Part shown: positions 1 to 10,714 of the stretch, piece by piece
How the letters are laid out: each line of letters starts with the position of its first letter
How positions within the stretch are numbered: the first letter of the stretch is position 1
Source of the DNA: Pseudomonas sp. ADAK13
GTDB lineage: Bacteria; Pseudomonadota; Gammaproteobacteria; Pseudomonadales; Pseudomonadaceae
Direction: 5' to 3'
DNA: 64,000 nucleotides
Assembly (NCBI RefSeq): GCF_012935715.1
Contig: NZ_CP052860.1
Location: 4,774,001-4,838,000, forward strand
Program-made: the position numbers and the translations under genes
The notes under the pieces: generated by a model
What the model saw: the letters and a program-made list of their open reading frames with translations, nothing else
What the model was told of the DNA's origin: nothing
Database searches by the model: none

Positions 1-60
1 TGATCTTGATCTGACTGCCCCAATAAGCCCGAGGCCGAACGTAGGGATTGAGGAGCGGGT

Positions 61-255
61 AAACCGGCAGGACGCCGGTTTAGCCGCGACGGGGCAGGGA
101 CGCCCCGTCGCGGCGGCCCGCGGAGCAATGCCGGAGTGAGGGAACACCGAGCCTAGGCGAGGTGCCGACAGGCGGGGCAGAGCCTTTTGCTTACTTTGGG
201 GCTCTTCCAAAGTGAGTCGCTGTAAGAGCGAAACCCTAATCAGCCGTTACCGAAG
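61..255. repeat. long dispersed intergenic repeat of fluorescent pseudomonads
   Basis: Noncoding segment built from stacked inverted repeats: AAACCGGC/GCCGGTTT (61-68/74-81), a perfect 13-bp stem at 83-95/102-114, and a third imperfect stem around 190-218. It ends in the ATGGATATGTAC block that, from memory, closes many copies of a repeat family scattered through P. fluorescens-group genomes. It occupies nearly all of the sequence before the LysR gene. An in-frame ATG at 258 lies in the repeat and is not a credible start for that gene. Function unknown. Confidence 0.6.
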
Positions 256-338
256 AAATGGATATGTACCCAAACAGAACAGCTGGCGCAGTAATTGCCT
301 CCCCCCCACCCCGAGCCCCAAAAAAGGAGCACCCCGCC

Positions 339-1241
339 ATGCAACTACGCGCCTTGCGCTATTTCCACGAGGTCGCCCGCTGCGCTTCGTTGCGTAAAGC
401 GGCGGAGCGTCTATACGTCACCCCCACCGCCGTAAGCCGCCAGATCGAACACCTCGAACACTTCTTCGGCGCCGCCCTGATTGAGCGCGGCCCCCGCGGC
501 ATCCGCCTCACCGCCGAGGGCGAATGCCTCGCCGAACAAGTCACCTCAACCCTGCGCGGCCTCGACCAGGTGCGCGAAGTCATCGCCAGCCGCCAAAGCC
601 AGGTGGCCGGTAACATCAGCATCCATGTGTCAGAAAGTATCGTTTCCACCGTACTCGCACCGGTACTCGCCACGTTCTACCGCGCCCACCCCAAGGTCAC
701 CTTCAACATCGTGATCGCCAGCGCCTCCGCCACCCTCGACGCATTGTGCAGCGGCGAAGCCGACCTGGGCCTGGCGTTCTACCTGCAAGAGCGCGCCGAC
801 GTCGAAGTCACCGCCCACTGCCAGTTATGGCACCGGGTGCTGGTCAGCGCCGAACACCCCTTCGCCCAGCGCGACAGCATCGAATTGAGCGAACTGGAAG
901 GCCAGCCCCTGGCGATTCCCGACTCGGCCTACGGCGTGCGCCAGGCCCTGGAAGTGGCCGCGAAAAAACGCGGTGTGACCCTCGAACCGGTGTTCACCAC
1001 CAGCTCCCTGGAAGTGCAGAAGAGCCTGGCCCGGCAACGGGCAGCCGTGTTGATTTTGCCCCAGGTAGAGGCAGACGTGCGTGACCTGGGTGACGGCCTG
1101 GTAGCCGTGCCGATCGCCGATGAAGACCTCGGGCGCATCCGCATCGACCTGTGTGTGTACCGCAACCGCCCCCGCTCGGTGGCGGTGCTCAAGTGCCAGG
1201 AGATGCTGGCGGGGGCGATGCAGCGCTGTTCGTTGAACTGA
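339..1241 (+). CDS. LysR-family transcriptional regulator
   Basis: 300-aa LysR-type regulator. The N-terminal winged HTH (about residues 3-62) shows the usual LRxFxxVA...S..KAAERL and TPTAVSRQIEHLE pattern. The rest is the periplasmic-binding-protein-like effector domain. I start it at 339, after AAAAAGGAGC, rather than at 258, whose extra 27 codons lie in a dispersed repeat. It converges on the OprD-MFS-amidase operon (3-bp gap between stop codons) and is a candidate regulator of it, by proximity only. The effector is unknown. Confidence 0.9.
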   Translation: MQLRALRYFHEVARCASLRKAAERLYVTPTAVSRQIEHLEHFFGAALIERGPRGIRLTAEGECLAEQVTSTLRGLDQVREVIASRQSQVAGNISIHVSESIVSTVLAPVLATFYRAHPKVTFNIVIASASATLDALCSGEADLGLAFYLQERADVEVTAHCQLWHRVLVSAEHPFAQRDSIELSELEGQPLAIPDSAYGVRQALEVAAKKRGVTLEPVFTTSSLEVQKSLARQRAAVLILPQVEADVRDLGDGLVAVPIADEDLGRIRIDLCVYRNRPRSVAVLKCQEMLAGAMQRCSLN

Positions 1242-1244
1242 GCC

Positions 1245-2591
1245 TCAGAAGATATTGATCGGTACATTGGCGACGAGGCGGAACTCGTCGTAGCTGCCGT
1301 CAATCTGCCCGCCGCTGGCGCGGTGGTTGTAGACGATGGTGCGCAGTACGCTGTTCTTGAGCGGCCCCGACTGGATCACGTAGGCCAGCATCAAGCCGTT
1401 TTCGTTGTGCTTGGCGCCGTCCAGGCTGCGCACGTTGTAGCCGGTGTTGTGGCCGTTGCGGTCGCCGTCGTAGTGGGTGCCGTCGATGTCCCAGCCCTTG
1501 GCGTGCCACAGGCTGGCGGTGAGGCCGGGCACGCCGTAGGCGGCGAAGTCCAGGTCGTAGCGCAGTTGCCAGGACTTTTCGTTGGGGCCGTTGTAGTCCG
1601 AGTACAGCGAGTTGGCCATGTAGTTGCCGGTGGACTCCCACACGTAGTCGAAGTATTCGTTGCCGAACACCTGCTGCCAGGCCAGGGTCAGGCTGTGGGC
1701 CAGGTGCGTGGCGGTGAAGGCCAGGCTGACGGCGTTGTTGTCGATGTAGCCGAGGTTTTTGTCCCCCGAGTCGCTGGTGTGGTAGTAGTTGAAGGCGGTC
1801 TTCAAGGCGATGTCGCTTTTGTCGCCGATGCGGTGGGTCAGGCCGACGTAGGTCTGGTCCCACATGTCTTCGAAGCGCGACGCGTAGACGCTGGCTTCCA
1901 GTCCGTAACCCGGCTTGACCGTGGCCCCCAGGTAGCTGATGCGTGAGCCGGTGTAGGCGCGGTTGCCGAAGGTGGTGGTGAGTTTTTCGGCGCCGGTGCC
2001 GGTGCGTGGGATCGCCCGTTCGAAGCTGCCGCCCTGCACCGACAGCCAGTCGAATTCGTTGCTGAAAAGGCCCACACCCTGGAAGCTGGAGGGCAGGGCG
2101 CGGTTGTCCTTGTAGCGCAGGATCGGGTTGTCGGTCATCAGCCGGCCGGCCTTGATTTCGGTGCTCGACAGGCGAAAACGCACGTCGCCCACCCCCAGGC
2201 GGCTCCAGGTGGGAATCGCGTCGCCGTCGCCATCCACCAGCACCCGGTCGCCGCCATTGGCCACCTTGCCGTGGCCGCGCTCCAGGTTGACCGCGCTGAA
2301 GATTCCCGCGTCCACGCCCACGCCAATCAGGCCCTGGGTGTAGCCGGAGCTGTACTTGAGCATGCTGGTCTGGACCCAGGTTTCCCGCACGCGGGTAGGT
2401 TCGATACCGCCGGCTTTCTTGATGCTCAGGTGAGTGGTGCGCTTAGTGTGCTGGTTGGAGTAGTAGTGACGCAGGTTCAGGTCCAGGGTGCTGCCTTCGA
2501 GGAAGCCCGGTGCGCTGGCTTGAGCGTTGTCCTGGGCGAAAACCTGGGTGCTGGACGCCAGGGTGACGGCCAGCAAAAGACGTGGATACAT
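1245..2591 (-). CDS. OprD-family outer-membrane porin
   Basis: 448-aa substrate-specific outer-membrane porin with a cleavable signal peptide (about residues 1-19, ending VFAQ) and the OprD-family opening FLEGSTLDLNLRHYYSNQH. OprD proteins are 18-strand channels for small carboxylates or amino acids. Length is normal and the C-terminus ends in Phe (INIF), as for many barrels. It is the last gene of a leftward set after the MFS transporter and amidase, so it probably brings in the substrate those genes handle. The substrate cannot be read from the sequence. Confidence 0.92.
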   Translation of the reverse strand: MYPRLLLAVTLASSTQVFAQDNAQASAPGFLEGSTLDLNLRHYYSNQHTKRTTHLSIKKAGGIEPTRVRETWVQTSMLKYSSGYTQGLIGVGVDAGIFSAVNLERGHGKVANGGDRVLVDGDGDAIPTWSRLGVGDVRFRLSSTEIKAGRLMTDNPILRYKDNRALPSSFQGVGLFSNEFDWLSVQGGSFERAIPRTGTGAEKLTTTFGNRAYTGSRISYLGATVKPGYGLEASVYASRFEDMWDQTYVGLTHRIGDKSDIALKTAFNYYHTSDSGDKNLGYIDNNAVSLAFTATHLAHSLTLAWQQVFGNEYFDYVWESTGNYMANSLYSDYNGPNEKSWQLRYDLDFAAYGVPGLTASLWHAKGWDIDGTHYDGDRNGHNTGYNVRSLDGAKHNENGLMLAYVIQSGPLKNSVLRTIVYNHRASGGQIDGSYDEFRLVANVPINIF

Positions 2592-2692
2592 GGTAAATCC
2601 CCATACAAATCAGACGTAAGGCGACCGTCCCGGCAGGCCCTTGGGCGCTGCCGGTCGGTGGCGAAAAGACGCGGGACAGTGGGAAAAGGTGT

Positions 2693-4045
2693 TCAGCGAA
2701 CCGGGGCTTCTGTGAGCCGGGTTTCGCGGGCCGGGCTGCCGGGCAGCGGCGGGCGGGTTTCCTTGGCGAACCAGGCGGCGGTGAGGCACACCAGGTTGGC
2801 GACCAGCAGGTACCAGACCGGCGACATCGGGTCACCGGTGGTGCCGATCAGCCAGGTGATGATGATCTGCGCGGTGCCGCCAAACGCCGCCACACCGAAG
2901 GCGTAGACGATGGAGAAGCCGGTGGAGCGGACGGATTTCGGGAAGCTTTCCACCAGCAGCACGATCAGTGCCGCGCCACTCATGCCGTGCAGGCCCGAGA
3001 GTACGGCCAGGGTCAGCAGGAAGGTCGCCGGGCTTGGGTGCTCGGTCATCAGTTGCAGGGCCGGGAACAGGATTAACAGCAACACCACCCGGGGTGTCAT
3101 CAGGATCGTCCGGCGCCCGAAGCGGTCGCAGAGCATGCCGCCAGCCACTGCGCACACGGCCATGGCAGCGCCCGCCACCAGGGTCGAGAGCATGGAGATG
3201 CTGGTGGGCAGCTTCAGCTCGGTGAGGGCGAAGGTGGTCATGTAGTTGAGGAAGTATTGGGTGATGGTGCTGCCGGAAAGAATCAGCAACCCCAGCACCA
3301 GTGCGCGCCGGTGTTTGCCGCAGACTTCCCGCACCAGGTCGCCGGTGCTGGTCTGCTCGCCATGGCCGTGGAAGGTTTCGGCAAGGTTGCGGCGGATGTA
3401 GATGCCGATCGGCAACACCAGCAGGCCGAACACGAACGGTACTCGCCAGCCCCAGCTGTTGAGGTCTTCCGGGGACATGACTTTGGTCAGGGTGAAGCCC
3501 ACCAGCCCGGCCACCATGGCGGCCACGCCCTGGGCAACCACTTGCCAGCAGGCATAGGTGCCGCGTTTGTGCGGTGGCGCAGCTTCGAGGATGTAGGTGG
3601 TGGCGGGGCCGGCCTCACCGCCCCAGGCCAGGCCCTGAATCATGCGGGTGACCACCAGCAGGATCGGCGCGGCGATGCCGATGGTCTCGTAGCCGGGCAA
3701 TATCGCGATGCTGCCGGTGCCCACGGCCATCATCACCAGGGTCAACAGCATCGCCGGTTTGCGCCCGACACGGTCGGCGTAGGCGCCGATCAGTACTGCG
3801 CCCAGGGGCCGGACGATAAAGCCGATACCGAAGGCCGTGACCGACAGCATCAAGCTGACGAAGGCGCTGTCGGACGGGAAGAACGTGTGGCCGATCATCA
3901 CCGCAAAGGTTGCGTACACACCAAAGTCGAAAAACTCCACGGCGTTGCCCAGGACCACGGCGAAGATGCTCTTTTTGCCGGCGTCCGGGGACGGTGTTTC
4001 GGGTGCGTGATCAGGATCGGATCGTGTCAATTGCTCAGTGTGCAT
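2693..4045 (-). CDS. MFS transporter, metabolite:H+ symporter (MHS) type
   Basis: 450-aa inner-membrane protein with about 12 hydrophobic segments. The MHS-family features are the N-terminal NAVEFFDFGVYATF segment, the loop-2/3 signature GAYADRVGRKPAML and a second half-repeat CDRFGRRTIL. Relatives carry alpha-ketoglutarate, citrate, shikimate or betaine with protons. The start at 4045 has a GAGGGG ribosome site. It lies between the amidase and OprD, about 100 bp from each, and probably forms the inner-membrane step of the same uptake route. Substrate unknown. Confidence 0.9.
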   Translation of the reverse strand: MHTEQLTRSDPDHAPETPSPDAGKKSIFAVVLGNAVEFFDFGVYATFAVMIGHTFFPSDSAFVSLMLSVTAFGIGFIVRPLGAVLIGAYADRVGRKPAMLLTLVMMAVGTGSIAILPGYETIGIAAPILLVVTRMIQGLAWGGEAGPATTYILEAAPPHKRGTYACWQVVAQGVAAMVAGLVGFTLTKVMSPEDLNSWGWRVPFVFGLLVLPIGIYIRRNLAETFHGHGEQTSTGDLVREVCGKHRRALVLGLLILSGSTITQYFLNYMTTFALTELKLPTSISMLSTLVAGAAMAVCAVAGGMLCDRFGRRTILMTPRVVLLLILFPALQLMTEHPSPATFLLTLAVLSGLHGMSGAALIVLLVESFPKSVRSTGFSIVYAFGVAAFGGTAQIIITWLIGTTGDPMSPVWYLLVANLVCLTAAWFAKETRPPLPGSPARETRLTEAPVR

Positions 4046-4139
4046 ACCAGCCCCTCGATTTTAGTTATAGGTCGTCCGAGCTCCCGGCCGGTGAGGCCCG
4101 GAGCTGGCGTGTGGGTGGGCAGTTCTTACAGCGTCAAAG

Positions 4140-5528
4140 TCAGGAAGGATTCGGCCAGTGGTGGATTGCGCCACGCCAGCTCTCGTAGGTTTTAGCGATT
4201 TGCAGCAGCCATTGATCGGCGAAGCGCGGGGCGATCATCTGCAGGCCGATGGGCATGCCATCGGCGGCGAAACCGCAGTTGATCGACAGCGCCGGTTGTT
4301 CGCCCATGTTCCAGGGCACGGTGAACACGATGTGCTCGAACGGCAATTGCGGGTCGTTGCTCGGTGACGGCCACTCGGCCGGGAAGGCGTTGACCTGGTT
4401 GGTGGGGGACAGCACCAGGTCGAGTTCGTTGAACACCTGCGCGGCGCGGCGGCGCATTTCAAAGGTCTGGTTGAAGCCCTTCACCGCTTGTACGCCACTG
4501 ATCTCGGCACCCGGTGCGGCCCAGTCGCGGATGTAGGGCAAGACCTTGTCGAACTGCTCGCTGCTCAGGGCCGACAAGTCGCCCCACTGGCGGGCGCGCC
4601 AGAAGTGGTCGAGGCCGTCGAGTTGGTTGCGGTCCATGATCGGCGGGATCAGCGTGACCTTCGCGCCATGGGCTTCGAACAATCGCGCTGCCTGCTCCAC
4701 GGCTTCACACACGAAGCCTTCCGGCTGCATGCCCACCCCGGGCTCAAGCATCAGGCCGACGCGCAGGCCCTTGACCGACAGCGGTTGGTTGCTCCACGCA
4801 GTGGTGAGCGACGGCAGGCTGGTGGCGTCGCGGGCATCGGGGCGGGCCAGGTGTTGCATCAGCAGCACGCAGTCGTCGACGGTACGGGTCATGGGGCCGG
4901 CGGCGCGGCCGGTGTAGTACGGGTCGATGGGGATGCGCCCCAGGGTCGGCTTGAACCCCACCAGGCCACACCAGGCTGCGGGCAGGCGCACCGAGCCGCC
5001 GATGTCGGTGCCCACGTGCAGCGGGCCATAGCCGGCGGCGGCCGCAGCGGCCGCACCGGAGCTGGAGCCGCCGGTGTTGTTGGCGGTATTCCACGGGTTG
5101 CGGGTGATGCCATGGAAGCTCGACAGACCGGAAGACAGCATGCCGAAATCCGGGTTGGTGGTCTTGGCCAGAATGATCGCGCCCGCTTCACGCATGCGGG
5201 CGGCGGGCGGTGCGTCCTTGAGGGCCGGGGTCAGGCGGGTGGCGGCGCTGCCAAGGGGAATGGGCACGCCTTCGGTGGCGATCAATTCCTTGAGGGTCAC
5301 CGGCACGCCGTCGAGGGCGCCGTTGGGTTGGCCCTTGTTCCAGCGTTCGGTGGAGGCCTGGGCCTGCTGGCGCACCTGTTGCGGGTCGAAGGCGTAGAGC
5401 GCGTTGATCTGCGGCTCCCAGCGGTCGATATGGGCCAGGAGCTGGTCGTAATAGTCGATGGGCGCGAGTTGCCGGCTGGCGAATTGCGCCAGCAGTTCGG
5501 CGGCCGTAAGGGTGTGCAGGTCAGTCAT
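4140..5528 (-). CDS. amidase signature family hydrolase
   Basis: 462-aa cytosolic amidase with the Ser-cisSer-Lys apparatus: Lys80 in VTLKE, the serine-rich GGSSSG stretch (residues 153-158) and the nucleophile in DIGGSVRLPA (Ser179). The AAAAAAAGYG run after the cis-Ser is typical. AAGGAAG precedes the start. First gene of the amidase-MFS-porin set, so it should hydrolyse the imported amide to acid plus ammonia or amine. It is not GatA: no gatB or gatC is nearby and the length and context are catabolic. Exact substrate unknown. Confidence 0.92.
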   Translation of the reverse strand: MTDLHTLTAAELLAQFASRQLAPIDYYDQLLAHIDRWEPQINALYAFDPQQVRQQAQASTERWNKGQPNGALDGVPVTLKELIATEGVPIPLGSAATRLTPALKDAPPAARMREAGAIILAKTTNPDFGMLSSGLSSFHGITRNPWNTANNTGGSSSGAAAAAAAGYGPLHVGTDIGGSVRLPAAWCGLVGFKPTLGRIPIDPYYTGRAAGPMTRTVDDCVLLMQHLARPDARDATSLPSLTTAWSNQPLSVKGLRVGLMLEPGVGMQPEGFVCEAVEQAARLFEAHGAKVTLIPPIMDRNQLDGLDHFWRARQWGDLSALSSEQFDKVLPYIRDWAAPGAEISGVQAVKGFNQTFEMRRRAAQVFNELDLVLSPTNQVNAFPAEWPSPSNDPQLPFEHIVFTVPWNMGEQPALSINCGFAADGMPIGLQMIAPRFADQWLLQIAKTYESWRGAIHHWPNPS

Positions 5529-5664
5529 CGAACGCTTCCTTGGGATGGGCCGGGTGGCTCATGGCGGGTTGCAGTAGGCATGACTATATAAACCCGGGTG
5601 TGGCGCGGCCATCACAATCGGTGCAGTTCAGTGTTGCGTTTTTGTGTGCACTGACAGCGTGCCG

Positions 5665-6476
5665 CTAGTGGTCGTAAAGCGCCAACAGCACGGTGACGTT
5701 GTCCCGCCCGGCGTACTCCACGCTCAGGTCCAGCAGGCGTTCGCAGGCGGTTTGCAGGGTGTGGCGGGTGGCAGCGGCAAGGACCTGGGCGATTTCCTGA
5801 TGGGGCACACAGCCGTGCAGGCCGTCACTGCAGAGCATCAGCAGGTCGCCTGGCAGCACCGGCTGTACGCGTATCTGCGGTTCGACCCGTGCCGCCGGCC
5901 CGATGGCCTGCAACAGCAAGTTGCGCGCCGGCAGGCGGTCGACCTTGCCGGCCTCCAGCGCCTGCTGGTACCAGGTCTGGTCCCGGGTCAACAGCGCCAA
6001 CTCGCCGTCGCGGTAACGGTACAGGCGGCTGTCGCCGACATGGAAGACCAGCAGCGGGCCTGGGTGGTGCGGGCGCCACAGGCCGGTCAGGGTGGTGCCC
6101 ATGCCGTTGCCCTCGCTCATTTGCCGGGCGACGTTGCGGGCGTACACCTGGGCATTGACCTGGTCGATGGCGTCGTGCAGCACGCTCACGGCGTGCATTG
6201 CCGGGTCGGACCAAGTGGCATCGGGGTCGCTGGAGCAGGCCGGTGCGTCGGTTCCGTGGGCGTTGAGATGCTCCCGCAGGCAGGTCAGGGCCATTGCACT
6301 GGCCAGGGCGCCGGCTTCGTGGCCGCCCATGCCGTCGGCCACCGCCAGCAGTTGCAGGTCGGTATCCAGCAGAAAGTTGTCTTCGTTGCTCTCGCGTACC
6401 GGGCCGACGTCGCTCAGGCCGCAGGCAATCGCCGTGGCGAGGCGGTGCGGGCCAGCGGGGCTGAGGCTGGAGTCGG

Positions 6477-6480
<4 letters not shown>
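5665..6480 (-). CDS. PP2C-family Ser/Thr phosphatase (Stp-like)
   Basis: 271-aa metal-dependent phosphatase with PP2C motifs SDVGPVRESNEDN and ADGMGGH near the N-terminus and CSDGLHG and GRDNVTVLL further on, which supply the acidic metal ligands. Its start overlaps the kinase stop by 4 bp (ATGA), so the two are translationally coupled. It should reverse phosphorylation by the kinase encoded just upstream. Such pairs also occur in type VI secretion loci (PppA/PpkA), but no T6SS structural gene is in this window. Confidence 0.93.
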
Positions 6481-7904
<1,424 letters not shown>

Positions 7905-7914
7905 GGCGGTGCAC

Positions 7915-8793
7915 CTACTCCTCAAGCATTTTCATGGCGCTGGCCAGGCTGGTGCGCATGCGCCCGAAGGATTGGCCCAGGCGTGCCAGTTCATCGTTGC
8001 CGCTTACGTCTATCGGCGGCACGTCGGTTTCACCCAGGCTGACCCGATCGGCCAGGGCCGACATCTGCCGCAGGCGCCGGGTGACAAACAGGTGCACCGC
8101 CACGTTCAAGGCCACCAGCAGCACCGCGAAAATCCCCAGCATCGACAGCATGTAGCTGTGGAGCATGCTGTTGGCACGCTGCAATGGCAGGGCCAGCGGC
8201 ACCGAGACCAGTTGTGCGCCGATGGTGTCGTTGAGTTTCCAGCCAAAGCCGTTCACCGCACCGTAGATGTCGACCATGGTTTTGGGCGCCGCGTCCGGGG
8301 TGCTGTGGCAGGCCAGGCAGGCACCGTCCTTGATCTGGATCGGTCGCGCGATGTACAGCGACGGGCCGTCCTTGTCGGTGCGCTCGCCCACCAGCTCATC
8401 GGTGGTGGGTTGGCTGCGCAGGTTGTTGATCAGGCTTTTTTCCCAGTCGTCGGCCAGGTCCCGGGGGTTGGTGGGGTTGAGGGTGGCTTCCTTGTAGGCG
8501 TAGTCCGGGTAGGACTTGAGCAATTCCTGCAGGTGCGAGATGGCGGCGAAGTCGGGCACCGACTGCGGCAGGAATTGGAATTTCAGGCGGTTTTCCAGCA
8601 GCGGCACGATTTGCTCGGCGGTGTAGGTGCTCGCGGCGGTGGCCGAGCGCATCAGCAGGCGCGCGGTTTCGAGGGTTTCCCGGCGTGCGCTTTGTTGCAG
8701 CATGTAGTGGGTGGCGACGCTGGTGGCAATGAAACCGACCACGAAGACGGCGAGGAACACCACGTTGAATTTTACCGCGAGCGACAATTTCAT
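7915..8793 (-). CDS. Tll0287-like (DUF3365) haem-binding sensor protein with HAMP domain
   Basis: 292-aa membrane protein: N-terminal TM helix (about 7-28), periplasmic domain of the DUF3365/Tll0287 type with a c-type haem motif CLACH around residue 160, second TM helix (about 215-235), then a HAMP-like linker that ends after about 55 residues. There is no histidine kinase or methyl-accepting domain, so output must go through a partner. The kinase gene starts about 10 bp after its stop, which makes the kinase the likely partner. CxxCH implies covalent haem and redox, NO or O2 sensing (inference). Confidence 0.8.
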   Translation of the reverse strand: MKLSLAVKFNVVFLAVFVVGFIATSVATHYMLQQSARRETLETARLLMRSATAASTYTAEQIVPLLENRLKFQFLPQSVPDFAAISHLQELLKSYPDYAYKEATLNPTNPRDLADDWEKSLINNLRSQPTTDELVGERTDKDGPSLYIARPIQIKDGACLACHSTPDAAPKTMVDIYGAVNGFGWKLNDTIGAQLVSVPLALPLQRANSMLHSYMLSMLGIFAVLLVALNVAVHLFVTRRLRQMSALADRVSLGETDVPPIDVSGNDELARLGQSFGRMRTSLASAMKMLEE

Positions 8794-8836
8794 AAGGCCC
8801 CTTGGGTGCAGGCAAGGTTGAACGACGGGCAGGCCG

Positions 8837-9700
8837 TTAATGAGGGTTTTTCCGGCGCTCCAGGCGCAGCAGTTCGATCTCCCACTCCAGCACGCCGCCG
8901 CGGTTGGTCTTCACGGCCTGGCGAAAGGCCGGGTCTGTGAGGCGCGGGGCGAAACGGCTGGCGAGCATTTGCTGGCTGAGGTTCAGCGGGCTGACGACCC
9001 AGGGCGCGATGTCTTCGTAGGTGACGTCGCGTTCCTTTTTCAGCGCGGGGGCGGCAGGGATTTTTTTACCCAGCGCCACCAACGGATCGAGGAAGGGCCG
9101 GGGCAGGGCGTCGACAAACGCCTGTTCCGGGCGGGCGGTGGTTTTCAGGGGGGCGTCACCGGCGCGTTGGGCAAAGTCTTCGTGGTTCAGGGTGAGGGTG
9201 CGACCGGCCTTGCCGTGGTTGTCCAGTTCGGTGACAGGCTGGCTGCCGTCTTCGACGAACATTTCGCTCTGGCGTGACCCGACGTGGATCACACTGGCGC
9301 TGTTAGTCACGTTGAACGCCAGACCACCGGCGTTGACTGCGAGGCTGGCATGGGTGCTTGCAGCCACTGGTTGCAGCTTCAACCAGCCGCTGAGCAGATT
9401 GATTTGCGCGGCCTTGCTGTTGGTGGCGATCAGGATTCGCGTGTCGGGCCCCAGGGCGACGATGGCCGGGGTCAGCCCTTCGATCTGGATGCCGGCGCCG
9501 CCGGTTTGCAGAATGTCGCCGCCTTGCAGGCGCGTGCCGGCGCCGATGGTGTAAAGGGTGGTGGCACGGATCAGGTGCAGGGGTTTTTCCGCAAAGGAAA
9601 TCACCGCGATAGTGGCCGGGGCCGCAAGCACGTGCGGCAGCTGAAACAGCCCGGCGAGCAATAGGAGTATCGAAAGTTTCTTCACGTGGGCGCCAGTCAT
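8837..9700 (-). CDS. secreted FecR-domain protein
   Basis: 287-aa protein with a signal peptide (hydrophobic stretch about residues 8-26, ending VLAAP) followed by a FecR-type beta-rich domain (RLQGGDILQTGGAGIQI, then ILIATNS and INLLSGWLKLQ). Unlike classical FecR it has no N-terminal cytosolic DUF4880 part and no sigma factor beside it. First gene of the leftward operon with the haem sensor, kinase and phosphatase; it probably acts in the periplasm as ligand sensor or scaffold for that pathway. The ATG at 9700 has a poor ribosome site; GTG at 9685 is an alternative. Confidence 0.75.
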   Translation of the reverse strand: MTGAHVKKLSILLLLAGLFQLPHVLAAPATIAVISFAEKPLHLIRATTLYTIGAGTRLQGGDILQTGGAGIQIEGLTPAIVALGPDTRILIATNSKAAQINLLSGWLKLQPVAASTHASLAVNAGGLAFNVTNSASVIHVGSRQSEMFVEDGSQPVTELDNHGKAGRTLTLNHEDFAQRAGDAPLKTTARPEQAFVDALPRPFLDPLVALGKKIPAAPALKKERDVTYEDIAPWVVSPLNLSQQMLASRFAPRLTDPAFRQAVKTNRGGVLEWEIELLRLERRKNPH

Positions 9701-9925
9701 CGAGCGAGTCGGGGTTGCGTGCGCAAGGCATCGCAGGGCCGCAGGCTACCCGTTGCGGGGCCTGGGCAATAAGGCAATTTTGCGTATGGATCCGGCCCAA
9801 TCCGATTGAGCAAAATCATGGAATAAAGCGCTGGGGGAGGGTGTTCTTCTCATGGTTTCGCGTGATTCAGGCAGCCGCTTTTTGCTGGCGCAAGACCGAT
9901 GACTTTCCTCTCGTCAGGAGCACCT

Positions 9926-10624
9926 ATGACCACCCAGTGCATGAACGCCTTTTCCTCCACCAAGCTCTTCCTGCAACAGAACTTCATGACCGCCAAGCGC
10001 ATTCCTTCGGGATTGATTGCGGGCATCAATGTGTTCGACGTGAACGACCACAAAGCCGGCGGCTACCGCCTGGCCACCCTGGATAAACCCGGTGAGTACG
10101 GCAAGATCGAACGGCCGCTGATGGGCCATTGGGTGCCCCAGGGCAGTTCTTGCGATATCCCCGCCAACCCGGGCGCCACGGGCTACGTGTTCACCCCGGA
10201 TTTCAGTGGCTGTTCGATCCTGATCGACCATATCGACGACACCACCTACCGGGTGTTCCACGTGCAGGGTGGCAGCGATTACCTGAACAAGGAATACCTC
10301 AGCCGCTTCGACGGCCACGGGCTGGGCTTCGCCACGGCGATGACCTTTGATGACTATGGCGAGGACGCCTATCCCCGGGGCTTTGCGTTCATGAAATTCG
10401 AGGAAGGCCGCTGGTGGATTTATTTCCAGCGCCAGAACGGCGTGGGGCTGAATTTTGCCTATGGCAAATTCCAAATGAACGGCGCGCAAACCGTGCGCGG
10501 TGGCGGGCGCATCCCGGTGCCCAACCTCAAGCGCGAGTCGCCGCGCCATGGCGTGGTGCACAGCGGCAAGGCCCTGCCGATGCCGGCCAGCCGGCTGACC
10601 GAACTCAAGGTTGAAGTCTGGTAG
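9926..10624 (+). CDS. uncharacterised protein with CNF/BLF1-like SGC...His arrangement
   Basis: 232-aa protein without signal peptide or membrane segment. I do not recognise a named family by overall sequence. Residues 94-112 read SGC (Cys96), a short beta-rich stretch and YRVFHVQGG (His112). This recalls the catalytic core of glutamine-deamidating toxins such as CNF1 (SGC with Cys866, His881) and Burkholderia BLF1 (LSGC with Cys94, His106): a Cys after Ser-Gly and a His 12-16 residues later on the next strand. Start 9926 has CAGGAG; an upstream in-frame ATG at 9899 lacks one. It is divergent from the FecR-kinase operon. Deamidase function is inference. Confidence 0.5.
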   Translation: MTTQCMNAFSSTKLFLQQNFMTAKRIPSGLIAGINVFDVNDHKAGGYRLATLDKPGEYGKIERPLMGHWVPQGSSCDIPANPGATGYVFTPDFSGCSILIDHIDDTTYRVFHVQGGSDYLNKEYLSRFDGHGLGFATAMTFDDYGEDAYPRGFAFMKFEEGRWWIYFQRQNGVGLNFAYGKFQMNGAQTVRGGGRIPVPNLKRESPRHGVVHSGKALPMPASRLTELKVEVW

Positions 10625-10714
10625 TGCCCCGGTTGAAAAATAATCGGGAATAAAAACTGATGGCTGATTGTTCATCCTGCAGACGCTGACAATTGACCCT
10701 CGACGGACTTCAAG

